From Pocillopora verrucosa (taxonomy: Eukaryota; Cnidaria; Anthozoa; Scleractinia; Pocilloporidae): a DNA stretch of 64,000 nt. A model generated the notes under the pieces. The model searched no databases. It was not told the DNA's origin and saw only the letters and a program-made list of their open reading frames with translations. The DNA is taken from positions 14,997,292 through 15,061,291 of the forward strand of contig NC_089321.1 of NCBI RefSeq assembly GCF_036669915.1, read 5' to 3'. How positions within the stretch are numbered: the first letter of the stretch is position 1; each line of letters opens with the position of its first letter. The position numbers and the translations under genes are program-made. Shown one piece after another: positions 1-13,900 of the stretch.

Positions 1-469
1 ATATGTGTGAAGAATAAATTCAGGTGACAAATACAAACGAAGTTCACAGGAAACGCGAACAGCAAAATGTCCTTACTTTTTGTGTAGGCTTTATGAGATC
101 CAATTAAGAAAGGAGAGGCGGGGAATAAATCTTTATTGCACCGCATGAGGAGGGGAAGGAGGGAGTATCAACACTTTTAGTAGCTTAATCCAGCGGAGAC
201 CCGAATAAGCTCAGGCGCAACAACAATAACCGAAAAACTACAACAAAAGACCACAACAAAAACAAAACAAACAACGGAACAAATTAACACGTTCTGAACT
301 GAAGCTGAGCTTGAGGTATGTAGCATGTTCTTAAACTTAAAATAAGTACACAAGATACGACTAAATCAAAGTTATGTGGCGCAAGACTATGGGTTCGTGA
401 CAAAGACTACAGACTATACATACAAACGATGATAAACGGATTACAGGGCAAACTGAGGTCGCATCTTAC

Positions 470-3400
470 CGAGAACTTCTACTAAATCTGGCACTCCATA
501 AAAGGGTATGCTAGTAGATATTCTATGTAACTCCACTTTGGTCTCTCCACTTTCAACATCTAGAAACAAACGTAACTGATCAATAGGTTCAATGAATATT
601 TCGTTAACAACGTTAAACAGCTTCATTCAGTTAAATTTCAATCAATGAATCGCTGTTGCAAACAGTAAAAAGGCTCAATCAGCATAAGAAAAATTATGCC
701 CTCTTGAGTACCAAAAGAGTCCTCGTGATTATACTTCTTAGGGATTATTCCTAAAGCCTTACCGTTTTTTAAACAGATATCGAATCCATTTGCTGTAAGT
801 CGTTCGTCATCGATCCATCTATCAAAGACAAAAATATTTTATCCTTGAGCTGGAAAAGAAAATTTCCTCTGTTTCCCAATATTCTTTCTTGCACTCGGCT
901 GACAAAAAAATTCTGGATCAATGTCAGTATCAACTTCGCACTAACCCTTTCCCTAAAGTTTAAAGTTTAATGTAAGGTTAGGGGAGGGGTAAGGGCGCTG
1001 TTGCTTAAAAACTGACATCGATCCCAAATCTTTATTTGGCTCTGATGATGACTTCCGATAGGGTTATCAAAATGTCATTCACCACCACCGACAAGAGTCC
1101 TTCTTGGGGCTACCTTCACTCGGTCGACCAGAATACCCGATCGATTGGCTATTCCTACGCTAAAACACTTTACTTTGAATACGAGTATATGAAAACAGGT
1201 GCATTTTCTTATTAAGGAGTTTAAGAAAACCACGACGACAACGACAACGGAAACGTCACTAAACAAAAGGTTTAATGAGCAAAACAATGGCTGTGCACGT
1301 GCGTTAAAAATATTTGTAAATTTCTTTGCTTCCTTTGAAAATCAACAACGTGGAATGACCAAACTTTACGTTGTCTGGAGAACGTGAACGACGACGGCTA
1401 ATTTTGTAAATTTCTATTTCTAATTTAACGCTGTGTTTCATGTTCAGTTTCTAAAGTGACTTTAGAGTATCGCGAGACTCGGAGGTAAAGTATAAGTTCA
1501 TTTTTAAACCGACTTCGTCGATGGTGTCGCCTTCGTTGTTTCTTAAACTCCCAAATGAGGCAATGATGCTTCAATTCGAAAAGGTTTCCTTTCATGTTGC
1601 GTTGTTTCCTTCTGCCTAACCTACGTAACGTGGTATGACACACACCTTTCTGTCAACACAGCGGTCAAACGTCTGCGCATATGCGAACGCTGTAATGAGT
1701 AATTACCGTGTTTTCTGGCTGTCAGAATCAAGATTTCTCATACGAGTTACAAACAATCACACAAGCCAGTAAGTCATGGTGTTTAAAGAGTTTAACAATT
1801 TTGGTAAAGATCAAAACAAAATTCTTTTTTCTTTCGCTTATTTTGTGACTGGTTTTTTTCTTATATTTTTCTTTGAAATTTTGTGAGGGAAACTGAGAAA
1901 TAGGCGCGCAGCCGATTAGCATTGATCCCCTCACGCAAGCCAAACGTTTGACCGCTGTGTTCTTCCCGTCATACCTTGTGGTGTCCGGTGGGTCACAATT
2001 GACACTCAAATTACACAACATTCTCCAACAATCTGGACCACCAACACTTCTGAAAGAAAAGAAAATGCGAAAAGAAATGTAATTTCTAATTAAATCTAAA
2101 CATCATTTCGCAAACTGCACCGTCAATTTGATTCACTGAAGCTCTGAAAGAAGTGAAGTGATTTCAAAACAGACTTCAAAAACATTTTGCCATAATTTCT
2201 AAGACAAAAAGGAAGCTGCAGCCTGTTATTTTATGATTAGATTTTCCGTGCTCATAAGGTGCACCCAAACAGGTTTCATTTGCAAGGCATCGGTGGATTC
2301 CTGCTCTCTACACGTATATACTTCATAAAAAGGTTGAATGTAATTAAGCTGGCGAGAAGTTCCTTTCTCTTTTTCTCCAGGATAAGTCTCTTCAGCACCA
2401 AGGGATCAATGAGAACTTATGTAAACAAACGTTACAAAACCTCAAGTTAAACTTCACTTGAGATAAGCTTTTGTTTTTTTATCGTATTGACTACGAGCAG
2501 TCCCTCTTTTTCGACGAAGCCCGTTGCGCAAGGAAAGAAAATCGTGCCGTGTAGAACTCAGAGGATCGTGTGAAAAATCGCGCGCCTCGCTCCCAGAGTT
2601 GCGCGTAGCGCACTAACATCAACCTAACTTTTTTTCGCTGACTTTTTCGATACGCGCGACGGAATTCTACAAAAAGGAGGGACTGCTCATAGTCTGATGA
2701 GAGGCTGGCACAGATTTTCCATAGCACTATGAGTACGATATTTCAAACCAAAATAGTCCAGGATACATAAACACTTTATTGAAAGTCGATCTATTCAGTG
2801 TCACAAAAAACGTGTATAAATGTGCATGTGTACCTCTCATTTAAAATGACGGGATGATCCAGCCTATCTTTTGGAAGAGAATGACAAGCTATCAGTCGTT
2901 GGAAGAGAAGCTGCTCTTGTACTCTGTAGCGAAAAGAAACAATTGATAAACCACAAAATTCTACCCAGCTTAGGAGCAGTGCCTTTTATTTTGCGAAATC
3001 TGTTATGCGAGTAAAAAAAAAAAAAAAAAGGAACGAAAAAAAAAATATATCGGCGTGCCGCGTGGCAATCTGAGACTGGAGAGCATAAAAGGTAGAGACC
3101 CTTTTGTATGTGCACCTCACTCCCACAGTTCCGCGCGCCGCGGTAACATCTTTTTCGCCTTTTCCTCCTGACTCGCGCGACTAACTTCGCTGAAAAGGAA
3201 GGACTGCTTGTTGTCTAAATTCTTTACTATCATTTTGAGTTTGACAAATTCCATGACAAACCAGGAGAATAACCATTTTTTTTTCTTTACCTGTACTGAT
3301 TGACACAAACAAGATCTTTTCCTTTCTGCATTAGCCAAACTCCCCAGGGATCCAGCCGACCAATAAAATGGTCTGTATTGGAATGATCCTCTAAAAAGCT

Positions 3401-6400
3401 ACGAAGAGACATAACACGAGAACAAAAATTGAAAGTGACCTGAAAACATGACCAAATAAACAGAAGTAAATAGAAAAAAAAAATTATAATTTCTGAAAGC
3501 TTCAGATTCAAAAGCCAACAAATCAAAGTCAACATTGAATTTAATTCTTACTTATGGAAATTCGATTCCCCCACCAAGTGTTCTGATAAGAAAATTCTAA
3601 TCATTGTAAATTACTAATTTATTAACCCTTTGACACCTAAGAGTGACTAGCATCTAATTTCCCCTTACAATATCATCCGTGAGTCAACACAAGTCACAAA
3701 ATAAAAGAATGTTTAACAAATTCTCCTTGTCAGCATCTTAGAAAATATTTTGAGAACAGTAAGGAGAATATGCATACTGATGTTAGGGTGTGGAGATTTA
3801 ACAATTACTATGTCATGAAGCCCAAAAGCTCTCCAACCTATAGTATTATCCTATTACCTGTCTAAGATGTGTTCATACCTTGCTACTTTAGCTCTCCTTT
3901 TTGCCAAGTTCTTTAAGTCACCCAGGCTAAACTGAAGTTCTTTTTTCTTGTAGAGAAGTTTTCTTTGAAGAGGATTTGGTGACATCACTTTGTTTATCAG
4001 GGGTTGATTAGTTATCTAGTAATGAGATGGTAAAAATTAATTGACAAATTATTACAAAATGAGGTATTGAGGTACATGCAAACTTTATGAAGGTACGTAT
4101 GGGCATTGATGTCATGCTATGGAGATCTTATGACACCTCATGCATTCCTTCCAAATATAGCGAAATCTAGAACAACACCTTCCCCTCCTGAGAGTCTGCT
4201 GCATATCCCAATGGTTCAGCTAGTGTGAGTGACAAATGTTACCAAAGTGACAGGAAACAAAATTAAAAAAAAACATTTACACTCAGAACAAAAACCAGAC
4301 CCAGGAAATGAACAGCAACTCAGAAAGATATGTAAATAACCTACTTTCAGGAGAATATTTTGAAAAATCACAATAATTGGTATGATTGTTAAGAGTAAAG
4401 AAGCACTTGGTTGATCATTAACTTAAAGCCAATACATGTACAGAAAAATTGACCATTGTAGGAAAATTATTTTCAATAGATGATGTTCTAGGTATTGGAC
4501 ATCCTTCAGTGCAAGTACTGGTAAATAAGTTAAGAGTCAGATGGCCAGTCAAAGAGCAACTTTATACAATGGTCATGTAAATTTGAAACTGCAAAACTCA
4601 CTTCTGGCATTTTCTTTATCTTCTTGCTGGATAATGACAGCCTTGACTTGTCCTACAACCAAAAGAGAGTAAAAAGGACAAAATTTTCATTAATGTGTTT
4701 CAAAAACTATCTTGGCTGTTCAAATTGATAACTCACAAACATCCTTGATTTTCCACAAACCTTTTTTGGCATTCTTCAAGATCTAAAACCTTGAAGACAC
4801 TTCAAAAATGATGTGAATAAAATCATGTATTGATGATTTTATTATCATTTTTGTTGTTGTTATTTTTAATTTTTCTTCACTTTCCTTAGCGCATACCTGG
4901 GAGCTTATTAAATATTTTAGCTAAAATGGGGGGTGCTTATTGGAAGGAAGATGTAGACAGGAGGCACATACTATATCCCTGTGCTAATTCCATTGCAGTT
5001 GAAGCTTAGAAAGTTATTTTTAAAAAGTGGCAATAGAGACAGGTTTTCCTTGCATACTTACTGTTTAAGAAGGTGAGGAAAGGGGGGGTTGTGCTTATTT
5101 GAGGACCGTTTATTTGACATTAGGGCCTAGGGGGTGGGCACTCCATTGGGTGGGGGGTAATTAGGGTAAGGTACTTTTAAGAGTATGAACACTTATTTGA
5201 GGAAACATGGTAACCAAATTCTATGACTTCCTTAGACATGGAAACTTCTAATTGTGGAATTCTATGATTTTCCAGTTGTTTCAGTCCTTGACTTAACTTC
5301 AGGTTGCTTTCAAGCTCTTGAAAGAACCATCAGTAGTCTTAAAATTAAATAAAGGTGTCTGAATGAACACTGTTGACGAGTGTACAGTAAAATTCACCTG
5401 TTCAGATGAGTGTTTCCTCTTTCCGAGATGAGGTAATGGAGTCCTTTTCAAAGACAGTGTTCTCAAAGGACCAGGGGTCACTAATGACACAGGCTGCAAC
5501 AATATGAAACCCTCACAGTTTAGATCAACAGACATCTTGTATGTAACTTTATTCTATGAATTAGGTATTACTTTGTTGGAATACTTATGTCAATGGACAA
5601 TCTTGATTTAAAAAAAATAATCTATGGAAATAATTCATCAACGAGTAATTGCCCTAAAAATATGATTTACAAGCACAATTTTCATTTGACCTGAGGATAA
5701 AAATCACTGAAACAATGATCCTCACAGCTAAACTTCAAGGAGCCTGGAAAAAAATTCAAGCTACTACAACTACATTTGCACCTGGCCTCCCAAATACAAG
5801 TTGTGCACTTCTACATTGGACCTGTCTTTTCTGGTAGAAAAGTTCACCTGTGTGATCATTGCGTTACCTGGGAAATGGCGTAACTGAATAGAGGTAGGGC
5901 GGGGAGGGTGGATTACTCCCTTAACGACACTAGAGACCGAAAAAAACATACAATCCTGTACATGTAAGTTTGCCCATGGAAAAAATGATCATGATGCATT
6001 CTGACCCTGATGGTTTGAAACTGGGAAAAGATTAAAACGTTTGGTCCAAAAATTGGGTAAAGGTTTGCATGTTCTTCAGAAGTGGGTCTGAGAACATGAA
6101 TGGTTTACTGTTCTCAGCTCGTAAAGAGAGTGTGGGGGATCACTCACTTTGATCATAATTGGGGTAATGGTTTTAAGAACCCCACCACCCCCCCCCCCTT
6201 TCATTTGCCTCTCCAGAAATTTGGGTAAATTTTTTTTGTGTAACAAAGAAATTACAGTATGTCAACTACATTTTTACGGGGATTGTTTTTCACTGCCTCT
6301 ATTTCTGCTACTATTTTCAACTCAAAGTTCAGATTGTAAGAATGACATTGCATACAAAGCATGATTTTTGTTTTGGAACTTAGCAATGCTTACTGAACCA

Positions 6401-9400
6401 CTGTGAATGAAGTTTTACAATAAGGAGTTTGACCAGATGAGAAATGCTTACAAAGCTTAAACTGGGTCAATTAGTATTCATAGCTTTAGAAAGTAACACT
6501 GTTTCCTTGGAAGGCAGACTGTATTTATATATATCTCTAATTCACACTAAAGGTGATTGATTTTTTTTTTGCTTTGTTCTTGCCAATGTGTGACTTTTGT
6601 TAAAAAAAAGATGGCATGACTGTATTGGGAACTTCGAAAATGCTAATGTTTTGTCTTTTAACTGGGTATTTAAGCAAAATTTTCAGTTTGTCAACTTGAA
6701 AGAAACAAGTCATAAAATTCCAAGTGTGTCTTGAGTGCACCTTATAGCCGAAAAAAATTATGGTATATTGCTTACTATTTTTACCTGCACAGGATTCCCT
6801 TGCTTGTCAACAATTCCACCTCCCATACTCCATTGCTTGTCAGTATATTGCACCTTGGTGCCTTCAAATGAATGTCCTTTAGAGATTTCCTCACCACATG
6901 TTGTGCTCTCTTTATTCAAAGTCAACGTCAAATTTTGTTGAGTAGACTTCTTGGCAGAGTAAACATCATTCAATGGACCAGTGGTATCTAAGTCAGAATC
7001 CTCAAACAAATCATCCAGACTAAGTGAAAACAAGTTTCTCTCTGAAGGACTGCTAGCAGCAGCAGATGTCAAACTTTTATTCCCAGACAATTCCTGTTGT
7101 TTTTCCAGTAATTTTTCCTTATTGGCTGCATCTGGGCCATTTTCAGAGGGAGTTGTTTTAGCAAATAGTACTGATTTGTTGCCATTAGCATTGTTCAAAA
7201 CTGAATTTCTTTCAGAAACTTCAATGCCACCATTTTCAGCAGTGTTTCCAGGAATCTCTTTGAAAGAATTAACCAATGTTTTGTCAATATTATTAACTGA
7301 TTCATTCATTTCAGCCAAGGTCTTGTCACTTAATGACTCACAGAGTGCTTTAGATGGCAAAATATTTGACTGGAATGAGTCTTTGTTATTCAAAATCCCT
7401 GAGTTTTTCTGTAACGGGGAAAATAAACATATTACAGGAACGTCATCTACTGATTCGCCATTTTCTGTTGATTGAGTAGAAGATTTTAGTGCATCTTTCC
7501 CTTGGTTGCTTTGACTTGTTGGTTCATGACAAGATGATTCCTCCAGCAGCAAATCTTTCTCCTTGCTTGAAGTACTTGTGGGGATTCTATTGCCAGTTGT
7601 ACCAAAAATGTTTGCTAGCTTACTATGGTTATTGTCAATATCTTGTTCCTTGTTTTGCATGTTATCATGTACAACGTTGCTGTCCAATTGAATATCCATT
7701 CCTTGTTGATTGTTTTTCACTCTGGCATCCCCAGATGTCTTGGTTCTTATCTCCCCATTCATACCACAAGTGTTAGTAATGTCACCAAGTTTATCAGTAG
7801 CAACTATTCTGTTCTCTAAAGCAACATCACAACTAGAGAGTGTGTTGTTCTCCTCTGAATAAAACTCATCCAACAGCTTTGTCAAAACTGTCATTAGTTC
7901 ATCTTGGTTTGTTAACATCACACTAGTTTTATTGGGTTCCAGATTGACGTCCAGGCCTTCAGGAGGTATCATGATGCTTAGGAAAGCAACAGGGTATCTG
8001 TTTGATGCAACAGGTGCTTTTCTGTTGTAGTATTGCTTGATCAACTGTGATTAAAAACATAAAATTTGTATAAAAACCTGCAGCTACAGTTTGTAAAGCT
8101 TGTCTTCAAACTCATTCCAAAGCATGAAGCTACAGCTGTACCAAGTGCATAGCTACCAGTAACATTTGCATGGGAATAATCCTTATACTCTTGTGCAAAA
8201 TTACACTATTTCCAAAAAATTAACACCATCCGAGATTCCCACCACATTTTTTCTCAAGCAACAGAAGTTTTCTTGTTGTTTCCACATGGTTATTTTTATG
8301 AACTGAGACAGTGCTTTTGTGATATATTCTTATCAAAATTCACTGCTCAGCATTTTGATAGACAGGCTTAGAGATAGTTATTTTTAAATTCTGATTTTAA
8401 CCCTTTGACCACTAAGAGTGACCAGCATATAATTTCCCCCCAACCTTATCACCCATGAATCATACATTTAGGTCACGAGAATAAAGAAATGATCACCAAC
8501 AAAATGCCCTTGATTGCTAAATAAATTCTCCTTGTCTGTACAGAGATCAGTATGGAGAAAATACATACTGATGTTAGAGTGTAAAAGGTTAACCCTCTAA
8601 CCCCTGCAAGTGATTAGCATCTAATTTCTCCTTACAATATCACCTCCAAAATCACACACAGAGGTTACAAGAAAAAAGGAAATGATCACCAATGATAGAA
8701 GCTCTAGATTGTTAAACAAATTCTCCCTATCAGCACCTTAGGGAATGTATTAAGAACAGTATGGAGAATATGTCTACTGATGTTAGGGTGTAAAGGGTTG
8801 ATACTGTATACACAACGAACTTTTCACCCAGATAGTTTACTAGTACAGGAGTTAATCGTACTCCTTAGCAGCGAAAAGTAGTTTAAAATTTAAATTTCTT
8901 TCGCGAGAACAGATCATAATGGCCCACAAAGAGCTTGAAGCTGAACTATCCAATAACCTGTTGGTCAATGATTCAAAATATTTTTTAAACTATATCTAGC
9001 AATAAAGATGCATTTTCTGTACCTGAGATATTTGTTTCATGTAAACAGGCCTTCCATTGAAAAATATAAAACATCGATCATTCACTGCACGTCCAGTAAC
9101 TTCCATATCAGATCCTGGCCTTGGAAGGTATCCAAGTATATGAATGCCACACTCTTCTTCATCATCATATTCTACTGAACCCATTTGTGCCAACAAAGAT
9201 GTTCCAAACACAGTCAATAATGCTGTTCGCTCATCTGCAACTTTACTCTTCTGCCAGACGACTGCCTTGTTATGACGCAAAATGATCCTCAGAGATGGAC
9301 GTATAATTGCATATGCCATCACCAAGTCCTCCACTTTTTTCAACTCTTCTTTACATTTTTTGGTGTTGCTTGAAAATTGTTTTCTCACAGGGAGGTTTTT

Positions 9401-10210
9401 AAATAAATTTGCTGCTGTAACTGTTGTCCCAGTTGTTGTAGGTTTTGGTTTGGTGGCTACAATCTTCCCATCACGTTCTAATGTGTACAACATGCCAACT
9501 TCTTCAAATTCTGTTTTTGTCAATATAGACAAATTGCTGACAGATGAGAGCGAGGCTAGAGCCTCACCGCGGAAACCGTATGTATGCAGGGATTTCAAGT
9601 CATCATCAGTTAAAATTTTTGACGTGTAATGGGGTTTGGCCAAGTAGGGAGCATCATCGGGTTTCACACCAGAACCATTATCTCGAACTTCAATTCTTTC
9701 CAATCCCCAGCCGTCCTGAAAATAGATAAAGTAAGAGCTACCAGTAAAAACTTTGCTTCAAAGGTAATCATCAAAACAGCTGTTAGACACTCAAACACCC
9801 TTGAGGGTAACAAGGAAAGATTGTCAACCAGTAGTTTTTCCTCTGGGGAGAAAATAGTTGCAATCCAAAACCAAACAAACTTATTCGCAAACTGAACCTT
9901 GGTCGAGAGCGATATATACTTTTAATAAGTTAACTTCCCGGAGAACAAATTGATCTCACTTACATGTAGCTTATTAATTTATTTGATGAACGAACATGTA
10001 CAACAAGGATTTCCCAGTAATGAGAAAAAAATATATTATAAATGCAATCAAAAATGAGCCAAAAAAAAGGAATCTTACCAGTTTGATTTCAATGCTTGAT
10101 GCTCCAGCATCAAGAGAATTCTCGATCAGTTCTTTCACTACTGAGCTAACGGAGGTTATCACTTGTGAACTAGCGATCAGCCGAATTGTAGATGAAGGTA
10201 AAAGATTCAT
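470..10210 (-). CDS. PMS1: PMS1 mismatch-repair protein (MutL homologue), 3' end off the left edge
   Basis: MutL-family DNA mismatch-repair ATPase, expected to act in the nucleus as a heterodimer with MLH1. Exons in transcript order: 10079-10210, 9023-9715, 6785-8044, 5398-5493, 4602-4652, 3879-4015, 3291-3398, 2834-2923, 1975-2049, 764-818, 470-559. Every junction has GT-AG ends and consistent phase, giving 929 residues so far. The start [15 protein letters not shown] is the standard MutL N-terminus. GHKL ATPase motifs are visible: [25 protein letters not shown] and GTTVT. A long low-complexity linker fills the 420-codon exon. The C-terminal dimerisation domain is recognisable from [25 protein letters not shown] and IPFYGVPDL. 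The rest of that domain and the stop codon lie beyond base 1. No HMG box was seen in the linker, unlike human PMS1. It is head-to-head with the SAXO gene. Confidence 0.93.
2490..2693. mobile_element. MITE with ACTAYGAGCAGTCCCTC terminal inverted repeats
   Basis: A 204-bp non-coding element inside a PMS1 intron. The left end reads ACTACGAGCAGTCCCTC followed by a T run; the right end is its inverse with one mismatch. The interior is GC-rich and CpG-rich with no open frame. A diverged partial copy of one side lies at about 3117-3220 in the neighbouring intron and ends in a similar AAGGAAGGACTGCTTG. No transposase is nearby, so it would depend on one supplied elsewhere. Confidence 0.7.
3117..3222. 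mobile_element. Diverged partial copy of the 2490 MITE
   Basis: This stretch shares the GC-rich core (CCCACAGTTCCGCGCGC against CCCAGAGTTGCGCG) and the right-hand terminus of the element at 2490-2693. The left terminus is missing or unrecognisable, so this is a remnant. Confidence 0.4.
3622..3802. repeat. TTAACCCTTT-type palindromic-end repeat, copy 1
   Basis: The repeat begins TTAACCCTTTGACACC and ends near GATGTTAGGGTG...TTTAAC, so its ends are imperfect inverted repeats. The interior (AGAGTGACTAGCATCTAATT, TTCTCCTTGTCAGCA, ACTGATGTTAGGGTG) recurs three more times in this window, always non-coding. It lies in a PMS1 intron. Confidence 0.75.
8397..8592. repeat. TTAACCCTTT-type repeat, copy 2
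   Basis: Same family as 3622-3802, in the PMS1 intron between the 693-bp and 1260-bp exons. It begins TTAACCCTTTGACCACTAAG and ends GTGTAAAAGGTTAA, giving clear terminal inverted repeats. It abuts copy 3 head-to-tail. Confidence 0.8.
8590..8799. repeat. TTAACCCTTT-type repeat, copy 3
   Basis: Directly adjoins copy 2. It begins TTAACCCTCTAACCCCTGC and ends TGTTAGGGTGTAAAGGGTT. The two adjacent members differ at many positions, which suggests an old tandem insertion or two independent insertions into the same site rather than a recent duplication. Confidence 0.8.
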
Positions 10211-10920
10211 TGCATTCTAGTTTGTACCATGAGTTCTGCGTAAGTGTCGTTTATTTTTTAGACCTTTAGATTCATTCACTTGCTGACAATCTCTTCGCAG
10301 GCAAGTCTGTGCTGCTTGCCGCCATATTTGATCTTAAGCGGGAAAACGTTCGAATCATGTGACTTATGCTCGGATAACCCTCGTCATTTCCTACGAACAT
10401 ATACGGACCTTTACGAACATTACCGGTAACTTATCGGACAGAGTCAAATGACAGAAATAATAGATACATTAATATTGACGGGAATTGTTGACTTCTATCA
10501 TATTCCATAATGACGCATTAACAATAAGCTAGGCTCAATATCCAATCAAAGAGAGTTTTTTCTGTCGTTTAATTTACACAAGGGAATAAGCCCCAGGGGA
10601 CGATTATTCACATCAAGTGAAGTGGTTGTCAATGGTGATAGCAGGGCAAAGCGGACTCACAACACTCGATCGCACTTCAAAAGATAGATTTCACCCATTT
10701 CCTCGAGTTGTTTTCTTATGAAAGCAATTTACCGCTGATTTGTTTCAAGGTACAACTACCTGTTTTGTTTAGAGTTATAACCGAAGGAAAACGATTGTTC
10801 TAAAGCGAACGATTGTGCGAAAAGTCACGAATTTCAGTTCAGTCGAAGGGGAGTCGTTCCATGGACCACGCTAATTTCTGCTGTGTTTTATTTAGATTTT
10901 GAGGAACAAGGAAAAGCAGT
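10211..10920. promoter_or_regulatory. Shared divergent promoter region between PMS1 and SAXO
   Basis: About 710 bases separate the two start codons, which point away from each other, so the interval must hold both promoters and 5' UTRs. GCGGGAAA at 10338-10345, roughly 130 bases upstream of the PMS1 start, matches the E2F consensus; that would suit a replication-linked repair gene. A GCCGCCATATT stretch near 10319 resembles a YY1 site. No TATA box stands out. Function is inferred from motif matches only. Confidence 0.45.
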
Positions 10921-13900
10921 ATGACTGCCCCAAGGATGTATACAGCCGAAACAGAAAAACTATTGAAAGAAAAAGGGCTGCGATGTGTCTGCGAGTTATG
11001 CGATTGTGGGTAAGTGAATTGCAGGTGAAACAAGCATCTCTAAATGTAATTAAGACTTTCGTCCGACTGAGATGAATTATTGATTCTGCAACAGCCCTAT
11101 AGAATGCAACCAGCTGTTTCATTGTAATTCACACAAAAGGAATGAAAATTTTCGCGATAAATGAATTTAATAGTGCTAAAGGACTTTAAATTTTGACTGT
11201 GAAGATGTTGAAGTTCAGCCGCAGGAATGCGAGTTGTCACGACTGGGTTTGCACGCGCATTGACGATGTAGGCACAAGAGATTTATTTGTTTATTCGTTT
11301 ATTCATATTTTCTGTTCGTCTTCTGAAACACTGTTTAGAGGTTTATTTATGTAGAAAGAGAAAATGTCATTCGTAAGGTTAAAACAAATTTATAGCGTAC
11401 ATTTATTTAAAGGTCGAAGGGGTTACACCATAATATTCTCAAAATGCTCATAAAATGTCCTCGATGTTGCTTCCAGTTAACGGTTTATTTGAGATACTAT
11501 CATGAATCAACTTGTAGTATAAACAGAGCGTTATTTTATATCATGAGTTTCATGATATCGGTTGTTATTATATGAAACTGATTGAATACTTCGAGAGTCT
11601 CGATTTACTCGTTGCTGTTGTCGGGCTTCTCACATATCACGAGTTTGTCTACGGATTGTTCCACAGAGGAAAATATTGAGATTTTAATTAACTTCGTTCA
11701 AAACCCCTGGAAGTCGCATTATTTGAATTTTTGAGATGAATTGCTCTCTGAAAATAGTAGCTGAGAAAATTTTGAATATCAACAATGAGGTTTCTTCGCA
11801 ATGAAGCGTAGATTATTTGTCACGAAAGGCTGATATGACGACGCGCGAAACACATTGTCGCGCGTGGAAGAGGAGAGGAAAGATGGCGTTTTTTTTTTCT
11901 TCTGAGATCCATGATAGACATGCAACGTATTTCTATTTTGAGAACACGCAATAGCTCCATTTTTTTTTCGGCTGGCAAAATATTGAGGGGTGGGAGTTTG
12001 AAATCCTCTCAACTGACCTGTGCTTTAAACTTCTGTTGAAAAAAAATCAAAAAATGAATGAATAAATAAATGCATTAATTAAGGAATTCTAAGGAAGGAA
12101 CGATGATTATAGACCAGAAAAAGGTGTCACATCCTGTCGACTAGCCGCGATATACTGCTTGCTAGGACATAGCTCAAGGTCCGTGAGGGATATAAAATTA
12201 TACTTATTTACAGTGTAACTATTTATTAGTTTTTCAATATCTTTTTTTTCTCATCTTTAGCGGATACCATCCTCACATCGGCTGCACAAAAGAGCCACAG
12301 AAAATGAAATCAGTATTTAAGCGACCGGGGCTGGCAGATGCAAAGACTAACTATCAAAACACTTACACTTCACATGATGGAGCGAAACCTCGCAATACAA
12401 GAAAGCCACTCCCGCGCCTTAGGAACCCGAACCCTCCCCCTATGGACTTCAGAACGGTTCAGAGAATGGAGTTTATCCCAAGGAAACCTGAACCACAAGG
12501 AAGCTGTAAGGTAATAAGGGGTTTTAAGCTTGGGTTTAATGATGACATAACATTGCTTATTTTACCATGTTCCTGTTGATTATATTAGGCTGAAGTCTTA
12601 GCTATGGTGTGAGTGTAAAAATGACGCGACCAAAAACGAGCGAGTGATTTTGAGCCAGTTACGCGAGTAATAGCTCAGATTTAATCGGGTTTGAATCAAA
12701 ATTCGCACGCGACTACCTATGTGCTTCGTGACACACATTCCACACGCAAAGTGTTATAAATCACCAAGTTTTTTGCGCTTTCTGGATCTTTCTCACACCT
12801 GTACGTTACCTCAACTTGAGACGCAAGTAGTAAAGGCTTCTCATTCAAATCTCCTTATTTCGCATAGATGATGGATAATTACAAGCCACCTGACGAGAAA
12901 CTGGACGGAAAGACAATCTATGCGCAAGAGTTTGTAAACCGAGGCCCTCCAGAGTTGGTGAAGATAACGCGACCAAAAACAGTCACGCAAAACCAGGGAC
13001 TGAAATTTCAGTCGGCCACCACTCACAACCAAACGTTCACACCCAAAGTGCCCAGCCCCCAAGCACCGTTTGGCGAACTCCCTTGTTACACGGGGGGAAT
13101 CCTCTATCCTGAGAAAAATGGCAGATATGACGTAACAACCTGGAATCAAGACGTCTACCGTGGTAAATTTGCGGCGCGCCCCGACGCCTTCAAGCCTAAA
13201 GAAGCGCAAGTGACCATTGGTATTGAAGGAGATCACCTCTTACAAACGGTTCATAGGGATGCTTTCAAGACACCAACGAAAGACGTCAGGCCGGAAATGA
13301 CTATTCGCCAGCCGACGCTCAAGACCCAGAAGCGCGCCAAGTTTCAGGGCGAAACTCAAGCTAAGAGCGACTTTCCAGGTTTCGGCGCGAAAATGCCGTT
13401 GCCACCTAAACCCGTTACACCACCACCCGCCACTCTCCGATTGGCTATGGACAACGGGCGTGATTTTGAAACAACCAATAATAGCTTTTACAAGATCACG
13501 TGGGATCCAAGGAAGATTGAACGCACAAAGGCCCTAAAGCCGGATAGCGACGAGTATGTGCCTCCAGAAACAAAATTTGCCACCACCACCATCACCAAAG
13601 AAGATTTCAAAGAAAAAGAACCCGTGAAAGTCACGAAAATAAGGCCACCTTCCAAAATCGAGCCAAACAAAGCGAAATTCTTCGACGAAACTGCCTACAA
13701 CGCTCAGTTCAAGCCATACAGCAAAGTTCCTTACATCCGCTACGGTGATTTCCACGAGACAAACTTTTACCGCAAGCCTCTTGTGAAATTCTACACAGAC
13801 GGATCAGTGACAACGCAAGACTTTAAGGGCGCTGAAGGTGGACGGCCGCGCACTTGTATTAAACCAGAGGAGAGGTTTGAAAAATCAACTGAAAAGATGG

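Noticed and set aside
1196-1560. Loose inverted similarity (GAGTTTAAGAAA and its inverse) in a PMS1 intron
   Set aside because: Only a 12-bp exact match with poor extension; not enough to call an element.
6981-7475. 164-codon plus-strand frame inside PMS1
   Set aside because: Antisense to the 1260-bp PMS1 exon, which has in-phase splice sites and conserved sequence.
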